Assembly: GCA_021295675.1 (NCBI GenBank)
Contig: JAGWBY010000030.1
Span: 35,133-46,480 of the forward strand
From: Candidatus Latescibacterota bacterium
GTDB taxonomy: Bacteria; Latescibacterota; UBA2968; UBA8231
DNA: 11,348 nt
Direction of reading: 5' to 3'
Positions within the stretch are counted from its first letter, which is position 1. Each line of letters starts with the position of its first letter. The position numbers and the translations under genes were made by a program. Below are positions 7,999 to 11,348 of this stretch, piece after piece. The notes below the pieces were generated by a model. It saw only the letters and a program-made list of their open reading frames with translations. It did no database searches and was not told where the DNA came from.

Positions 7999-8080
7999 CG
8001 ATGACCCATTATCAGTAGTCGGTATTGAGCTACTAGTCGAGTTATTGTAGCCGGGAACAATCGTCTTTGTGCCGCCAAAT
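7969..8080 (-). pseudogene. Possible decayed tautomerase copy (C-terminal fragment)
   Basis: Upstream of the repeat on the minus strand, the frame reads SIPTTDNGSSGVLVADRQQ-stop. Tautomerases of this family commonly end with a motif like DNWGxGGVL-SDR, and the neighbouring intact gene ends ENWARGGVLVADRQQ. Losing one Trp codon would turn DNWGSSGVL into the DNGSSGVL seen here. The frame is open for about 45 codons but has no start codon, and similarity fades upstream. A broken paralogue is one reading; a displaced 3' end left by an insertion is another. The bases from 8000 to 8141 otherwise hold only a possible weak promoter (TATATT at 8091-8096). Confidence 0.4.
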
Positions 8081-8141
8081 GAGAAAGGAGTATATTCTAG
8101 CTTACACTATCCATGCAGTGGATCGCAGAAGCAGGCACTCA

Positions 8142-8390
8142 ATGAACAAAACTTTCTCTTATTTGGAGACCCTGTCGCGGGAAACCGAAAAATCCGAGTC
8201 CGAAGTAATGACACTGGCGTTTCAGAAAGGCGTCCAGCAGATGTGGCGGGAACGCATCCTCGGACGCTACCTACGACGAGAAATTACCCGCGACGAAGCG
8301 ATAGAAGGAGTGGGCGTGGATTGGGTAGAACTAGCCGAACGCCAGCATCAAGCCATGATGGAGGATCTTGAGTGGGCCATGGGCAGGTAG
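8142..8390 (+). CDS. Putative antitoxin of a PIN-type toxin module
   Basis: ATG 8142 gives an 82-residue acidic, helical protein beginning MNKTFSYLETLSRETEKSES. The frame is open upstream to 8067, but that part looks random. The sequence (ESEVMTLAFQKGVQQMWRER, EITRDEAIEGVGVDWVELAE, RQHQAMMEDLEWAM) resembles small proteins encoded before DUF3368/PIN-type toxins, which neutralise them and usually bind their own promoter. This assignment is strengthened by what follows: an overlapping frame encodes the N-terminus of such a toxin, now broken. A 10-codon frame (8113-8145) overlaps the start by ATGA and could couple translation or be chance. I cannot name a precise antitoxin family, and no DNA-binding motif is obvious by eye. 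Confidence 0.6.
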   Translation: MNKTFSYLETLSRETEKSESEVMTLAFQKGVQQMWRERILGRYLRREITRDEAIEGVGVDWVELAERQHQAMMEDLEWAMGR

Positions 8391-8509
8391 AACAGGCCGT
8401 CGCTGATGCAGGTCCCCTCATTCACCTGCACTAAGTAGGACAAATCGATCTACTGAATTTATTCGTGACAAAGACCATAGTAGAAATCGCCATTGAGCAG
8501 TTGGCCTGA
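8372..8509 (+). pseudogene. DUF3368/PIN-like toxin remnant with nonsense codon, truncated
   Basis: In the frame beginning at GTG 8372, overlapping the end of the antitoxin gene, the sequence reads VEQAVADAGPLIHLH, then TAA (8432-8434), then VGQIDLLNLFVTKTIVEIAI and EQLA, ending at TGA 8507-8509. DUF3368 proteins of the PIN superfamily start in this way: an acidic DxxPLI motif, a short stretch of helix, G-x-[IL]-D-LL, and a strand with IV. The TAA sits where GAA (Glu, as in LHEVGQIDLL) would be expected, so one substitution explains it. The family is usually about 150 residues, and only about 45 codons remain. The catalytic C-terminal acidic residues are gone. The gene is therefore a dead ribonuclease toxin beside an intact antitoxin. 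The start codon is uncertain. Confidence 0.7.
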
Positions 8510-8549
8510 GCAATCTAACAAAAAAAGAGCTCCCTCAAACGATAATATT

Positions 8550-8626
8550 ATGCTGGTGGACGAGGAGGATCGCCGGGCCGTGCTTCTATGGCCACGACGT
8601 CCTCCTGGCGAAAGGGATCGTTCGAT
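8550..8626 (+). pseudogene. Possible DUF5615-like PIN toxin remnant, frameshifted
   Basis: From ATG 8550 the frame reads MLVDEEDRRAVL. Shifting one base at about 8581 gives FYGHDVLLAKGIVR. Together they resemble the start of DUF5615 PIN-like toxins, which begin with a strand ending in DE, an R-x-V helix, then GHDV and a strand. About six residues between the two blocks appear lost, in a length that breaks the frame. The remnant ends at the tautomerase repeat (8628). It contains no further catalytic motif. The match is short and made by eye, so it may be chance. The bases 8510-8549 hold an A-run and nothing else I can name. Confidence 0.4.
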
Positions 8627-8627
8627 C

Positions 8628-8660
8628 ACCTTATTGCTGGCGGTCCGCTACCAGCACCCC
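8628..8660 (-). repeat. 33-bp direct repeat, copy 2 (3' end of the intact tautomerase gene)
   Basis: This copy forms the last ten codons and stop of the tautomerase gene plus three bases. It matches 7966-7998 with one mismatch. The two copies are in direct orientation, 662 bp apart start to start, and bracket the antitoxin gene and both PIN-type toxin remnants. Confidence 0.85.
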
Positions 8661-8822
8661 GCCCCTTGCCCAGTTCTCGCGCTCGCATTCTTCGAGCACT
8701 ACCGTAGTCCCCTCCCGGGGCGCATCGCAGGTATCCACGATGGCTTGGGTCAGCGCTTCGACTAAGGCCCGCTTCTGCTCGGTGGAACGCCCCGCGAGCA
8801 TCTTCACGTTGATAAATGGCAT
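8631..8822 (-). CDS. 4-oxalocrotonate tautomerase family protein
   Basis: This 63-residue protein has the full length of the 4-oxalocrotonate tautomerase family, which carries out keto-enol isomerisation of 2-oxo acids or related reactions, using the amino group of Pro at the mature N-terminus as base. The sequence begins M-P-FINVKMLAGRSTEQKRA, so after Met removal Pro1 is available. It continues with LVEALTQAIVDTCDAP, VVLEECERENW and GGVLVADRQQ, matching the family order of strand, helix, strand and C-terminal NW-x-x-GG-x-L motif. The family acts as a cytoplasmic hexamer. ATG 8822 is supported by AGGAGG about seven bases upstream. It is the only intact minus-strand gene in the accessory patch and stands alone, so no pathway context tells its substrate. 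Its 3' end is duplicated at 7966-7998. Confidence 0.85.
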   Translation of the reverse strand: MPFINVKMLAGRSTEQKRALVEALTQAIVDTCDAPREGTTVVLEECERENWARGGVLVADRQQ

Positions 8823-8982
8823 CGTCCATCCTCCTGTTTAGTGGTTAGTGACACTATCATTAAATCGTCCGCAACTGCATCACGCAAGAGGGAGGATTCA
8901 TTCGACTGCCAACGCGGAGATCGCCGCTCAGCGGGGGAACGTAGCGGTCTATATATTTGACCGTCCAAAGGAACCTCATACG

Positions 8983-9066
8983 ATGTACGACAAAATTCGC
9001 ACCAATGAGTATATTGTTCCCGATCATGCCTACGAGCAATCTCATGATTTGCGACTACTGTGGTAA
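8983..9066 (+). pseudogene. DUF4258-like toxin stump fused out of frame onto the antitoxin gene
   Basis: ATG 8983, preceded by AAAGGAA, encodes MYDKIRTNEYIVPDHAYEQ. This matches the usual start of DUF4258 proteins, in which a short helix and strand lead to a conserved HA-x-E-[QR] motif. After residue 19 the frame runs into the YgiT gene's start region and stops at 9064-9066. DUF4258 proteins are normally about 80-95 residues and are typically encoded directly before a YgiT-type zinc-finger antitoxin, as here. An internal deletion that removed most of the toxin but kept its RBS and the antitoxin start explains the arrangement. The upstream sequence has TATATA at 8950-8955 as a possible -10. 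The rest of 8823-8982 shows only a minor hairpin (8924-8934). Confidence 0.6.
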
Positions 9067-9271
9067 AGACGGCGCAAAGCTGCGCTACAAGACGCAAGTG
9101 TGTGGCCCCAAGAACGATAAGTTTCTAGTGGATAAGGTGCCGGTGGTTCGCTGTCCTCATTGTCATCAGACCTATATGACGGCCCAAACTGCTAAGACGC
9201 TGGATCAACTCGTCCAGCAGCGCAGGGAACTGGCTCGGCCCCAAACCCTCGACGTCATCGAGTTCGTCTGA
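9044..9271 (+). CDS. YgiT-type zinc-finger antitoxin
   Basis: From ATG 9044 this 75-residue protein begins MICDYCGKDGAKLRYKTQVC and has two CxxC knuckles (Cys3/Cys6 and Cys37/Cys40, the second in VVRCPHCHQTYMT), then the typical helix KTLDQLVQQRRELA. This is the YgiT/MqsA-type N-terminal zinc domain found in small antitoxins paired with DUF4258 or related toxins. The frame is open upstream to 8957, but that part overlaps the toxin stump and is not like the family, so 9044 is preferred. There is no helix-turn-helix domain, as in other short members. The partner toxin just upstream is reduced to a stump, so this is an orphan antitoxin. Its stop overlaps the likely start of the next gene. Confidence 0.8.
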   Translation: MICDYCGKDGAKLRYKTQVCGPKNDKFLVDKVPVVRCPHCHQTYMTAQTAKTLDQLVQQRRELARPQTLDVIEFV

Positions 9272-10864
9272 TCCAGTACTACAAGATATGGGGCCTCGCC
9301 TTCGTCAGCATCCTCTGCGCCTGTGCCCCTAAAGACCCCCCAGCACCGCCAGTGCATTTTGCCGACGCTGGAGCCGACGCTGGCATCGACTTCGTCCACT
9401 ACAACGGCTTTTCCGGCTCCTACTACTACGTCGAAACCTTCGGTGCCGGAGCCGCCGACGGCCGCCTCGACCTCTACCTCGCCAACGGCACCTACCTGAC
9501 CGGTCATCCCCCGGACTCACCGCCGGTCAATCGACTCTACCGCAACGCGGGCGCAGGCACCTTCGCCGACGTCACCGCCCACAGCGGCAGTGCCGACCCC
9601 GGCTACGGCTTTGGCGTCGCGGCCGCAGACTACGACGCCGACGGCGACCCCGACCTATTTGTCGCCAACTACGGCCCCAACGCCCTCTACCGCAACGACC
9701 AAGGCACCTTCGCCAAAACGCGGGCCGGCCTAGCAGACCCGCGCTGGGGCTCCAGTGCCGGCTTCCTCGACTACGATCTCGACGGCGATCTCGACCTATT
9801 CGTCGCCAATTACGTGCGCTATGCCCTCGACGACGAGGCCGTTTGCCAACAAGGCCAAGTGCGCTCGTACTGCGAGCCTAGCGTGTACGACCCCACCGGC
9901 GACCTCCTCTATCGCAACGACGGCAACACCTTCGCCGACGTCACCGAGGCCATCGGCATCACACTCAAGGGCAAGGGACTGGGCGTCGCGCTGGCCGACT
10001 ACGACCGCGACGGCGACACCGACATCTACGTGGCCAACGACGGCACCATGAACTTCCTCTACGCCAACCAGCACAGCACCTTCGCCGAAGTAGGCTTGAT
10101 TGCCGGCACCCGCTACAACGAACACGGGCACGCCGATTGGCGACTACGACCGCGATGGCGATGCCGACCTCTTCGTCACCAACTTCGCCTTTGAAACCAA
10201 CGCCCTCTACCGCAACGACGGGCAAGGCCAATTCGCCGTCGCCACCCAGCGCTTGGGATTGGCCGATCCCTCGTACCGGCTCCTCGGCTTTGGCACCAAG
10301 TTTTTCGACTACGACAACGACGGCGACCTCGACCTCTTCGCCGCCAACGGCCACGTCATCGACCGCATTGCAGAAGTAGATTCGAGCCAAACCTATCGGC
10401 AACCCAACCAGATGTTCCGCAACGACGCTGGCCGCCGCTTTGCCGACGTCTCAGCCACATTGGGACCGGATTTCCAAAGAACCAACGCCGGTCGCGCCAC
10501 CGCCGTCGCCGACTACGACGACGACGGCGACCTCGACCTCCTAGTCACCACAGTAGCAGCCCAGCCACGGCTGTTGCGCAACGACGGCGGCAATGCCCAT
10601 CATTGGCTACAAATCCTGTTAGTAGGAAAAATTCACCCCGACGCCCTCGGCACGCGAGTAGAGGTTGTGGCCGACGGAATACGCCAAGTGCAGGAGCGCC
10701 AATCGGGCGGCAGCTATCTGTCCAGCCACGACCCCCGCCTGCACTTCGGATTGGGTGCGGCCACGAGCGCCCAAGTGGAAATCCGCTGGCCAGACGGGAT
10801 GCAGCAGACCTTAGAAAAGGTCGCCGCCAATCAAGTGCTCAAGGTAGCACAGCCGGACCCCTAA
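9268..10864 (+). CDS. CRTAC1-type FG-GAP/VCBS repeat protein with ASPIC/UnbV domain; frameshifted
   Basis: The predicted protein is about 530 residues. Repeats with Ca-binding-like loops are clear: DADGDPDLFVANYG, DLDGDLDLFVANYV, DRDGDTDIYVAND, DRDGDADLFVTNF, DNDGDLDLFAANGH and DDDGDLDLLVT, forming an extracellular beta-propeller. The end (HHWLQILLVG, DALGTRVEVVADG, GGSYLSSHDPRLHFGLG, VEIRWPDG) is an ASPIC/UnbV domain. The first frame breaks at about 10128 (NEHGHA), and the repeat resumes in the next frame as GTPIGDYDRDGDADLF. The N-terminus begins before GTG 9352: the same frame encodes YYKIWGLAFVSILCAC, a lipoprotein-type signal. No ATG or GTG precedes that signal. CTG 9268, overlapping the upstream stop as CTGA, is the best candidate start, or else an indel in the G-run 9290-9293 hides ATG 9288. 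Such proteins are exported; their function is mostly unknown. Confidence 0.8.
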
Positions 10865-10868
10865 TTTT

Positions 10869-10981
10869 AACTGATGTTACGCACAGGCCTTAGGTATGGG
10901 ATGCTTCGCTCCGCTCAGCATGACAGCGGCTAATGCTTTACTGTCTTGTCATACTGAGCGAAGCGCGGCGTAACGTCAGTT
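10869..10981. repeat. Palindromic dispersed repeat, copy 2, between convergent genes
   Basis: The outer arms AACTGATGTTACGC (10869-10882) and GCGTAACGTCAGTT (10968-10981) pair with one mismatch. The inner arms CGCTCAGCATGACA (10912-10925) and TGTCATACTGAGCG (10947-10960) also pair with one mismatch. GGTATGGGATGCTTCG at 10893-10908 differs by one base from 1650-1665, which shows common origin with copy 1. The outer arms are absent from copy 1, so copy 2 looks composite or nested. It fills the gap between two genes facing each other and could serve as a bidirectional terminator. No ORF is inside. Confidence 0.85.
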
Positions 10982-10986
10982 ATCCA

Positions 10987-11348
10987 TTAACGGCTCAACG
11001 CCCGCGTTTGTATCTCTTCGTAGAACCGACGCAAGCGCTCGCGCTCGGCGGGCAAATGATCAACCGCTCGTTGGAGGACGTGCGCCGCTCGGGCTAGATC
11101 GCCCATCTGTCCATAGAGGCGGATCATCTCCACGTAGGCTGGTAGCAACTTGGGATTAGCCTCGAGCGCGGCCTCGTAGTAGCTAAAGGCTCCCTCTATA
11201 TCTCGCTGCATGATCCGCACGTGCGCCAAGTTCATCCACGGCTCGACTTGCCGAGGGGCCTTTTGCGCCACCCGCGCAAAAATTTCTTCGCCGCCCGCGA
11301 GATCGCCCAGCGCCGCCTTGACCCCACCCAGATTTAACCACGCCTGCC
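10987..11348 (-). CDS. Tetratricopeptide repeat protein, C-terminal part
   Basis: The frame is open from the right edge and ends at TAA 10987-10989, so the 5' end lies outside the window. About 120 residues are visible. They contain at least three TPR units with the A/G-Y/F-P spacing: WLNLGGVKAALGDLAGGEEI, then PWMNLAHVRIMQRDIEGAFS with YYEAALEANPK, then AYVEMIRLYGQMGDLARAAH with VLQRAVDHLP. The protein ends in a charged helix (ERERLRRFYEEIQTRALSR). TPR arrays are helical scaffolds for protein-protein contact. CRTAC1-type proteins and TPR proteins are often neighbours or fused, but here the two genes converge and are separated by a palindromic repeat, so co-transcription is excluded. Cellular location cannot be told without the N-terminus. 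Confidence 0.8.
   Translation of the reverse strand, partial: QAWLNLGGVKAALGDLAGGEEIFARVAQKAPRQVEPWMNLAHVRIMQRDIEGAFSYYEAALEANPKLLPAYVEMIRLYGQMGDLARAAHVLQRAVDHLPAERERLRRFYEEIQTRALSR

Noticed and set aside
8113..8145. A 10-codon frame (MQWIAEAGTQ) overlapping the antitoxin start by ATGA
   Set aside because: Too short to claim as a gene; it could be a coupling leader or chance, so it is only mentioned with the antitoxin.
8493..8765. A 90-codon plus-strand open frame across the PIN-like remnant and the tautomerase
   Set aside because: Its second half is antisense to the tautomerase, and only a short internal part resembles a protein family.
8924..8934. Small palindrome CCGCTCAGCGG before the YgiT locus
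   Set aside because: A five-base stem with one-base loop is expected by chance in GC-rich DNA.
1..11348. CRISPR array, tRNA, rRNA or complete insertion sequence
   Set aside because: No regularly spaced repeats, no tRNA- or rRNA-like stretches, and no transposase or integrase frame were seen on either strand.

Overview
The window comes from a GC-rich bacterium with a diderm envelope. The evidence is several Sec signal peptides, a probable lipoprotein, large surface proteins, a FlgD-like C-terminal domain opening with FTPNGDGVND, and an FG-GAP/ASPIC-UnbV (CRTAC1-type) protein. This mix is typical of uncultivated FCB-group or neighbouring lineages such as Latescibacterota or Poribacteria. That placement rests on gene style only; no marker gene is present.

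Layout. (1) 1-4034, minus strand: two large exported surface proteins in tandem. The downstream one runs off the left edge. They are separated by a palindromic dispersed repeat (1650-1748), and each carries one apparent frameshift. (2) 4035-4276: a divergent intergenic region with candidate promoters and nested inverted repeats. (3) 4277-7952, plus strand: a compact four-gene unit with gaps of 26, 17 and 15 bp. It holds three paralogous exported proteins of unknown function, which share an SEL-R motif and a C-terminal hairpin ending in Phe. A pentapeptide-repeat protein with a C-terminal membrane domain follows. (4) 7953-9271: a decayed accessory patch with an intact antitoxin-like gene next to a nonsense-mutated PIN-type (DUF3368-like) toxin stump, a second PIN-like (DUF5615-like) stump, an intact 4-oxalocrotonate tautomerase on the minus strand, and a duplicated copy of that gene's 3' end. 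It also has a YgiT-type zinc-finger antitoxin whose DUF4258-like toxin is cut to about 19 codons. (5) 9268-10864: a CRTAC1-type FG-GAP protein with a frameshift consistent with a slippage deletion. (6) 10869-10981: a second palindromic repeat between convergent genes, then a TPR protein running off the right edge.

The most notable points are these. In both toxin-antitoxin pairs the antitoxin frame is intact and the toxin frame is broken. The first pair and the DUF5615-like stump lie between two 33-bp direct repeats that correspond to the 3' end of the tautomerase gene, which could mark an old integration or a decayed gene duplicate. The three-paralogue envelope operon ending in a pentapeptide/pore-like protein does not match any system I recognise. 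Several indels sit in otherwise coherent long genes, so assembly error must be separated from real gene decay.
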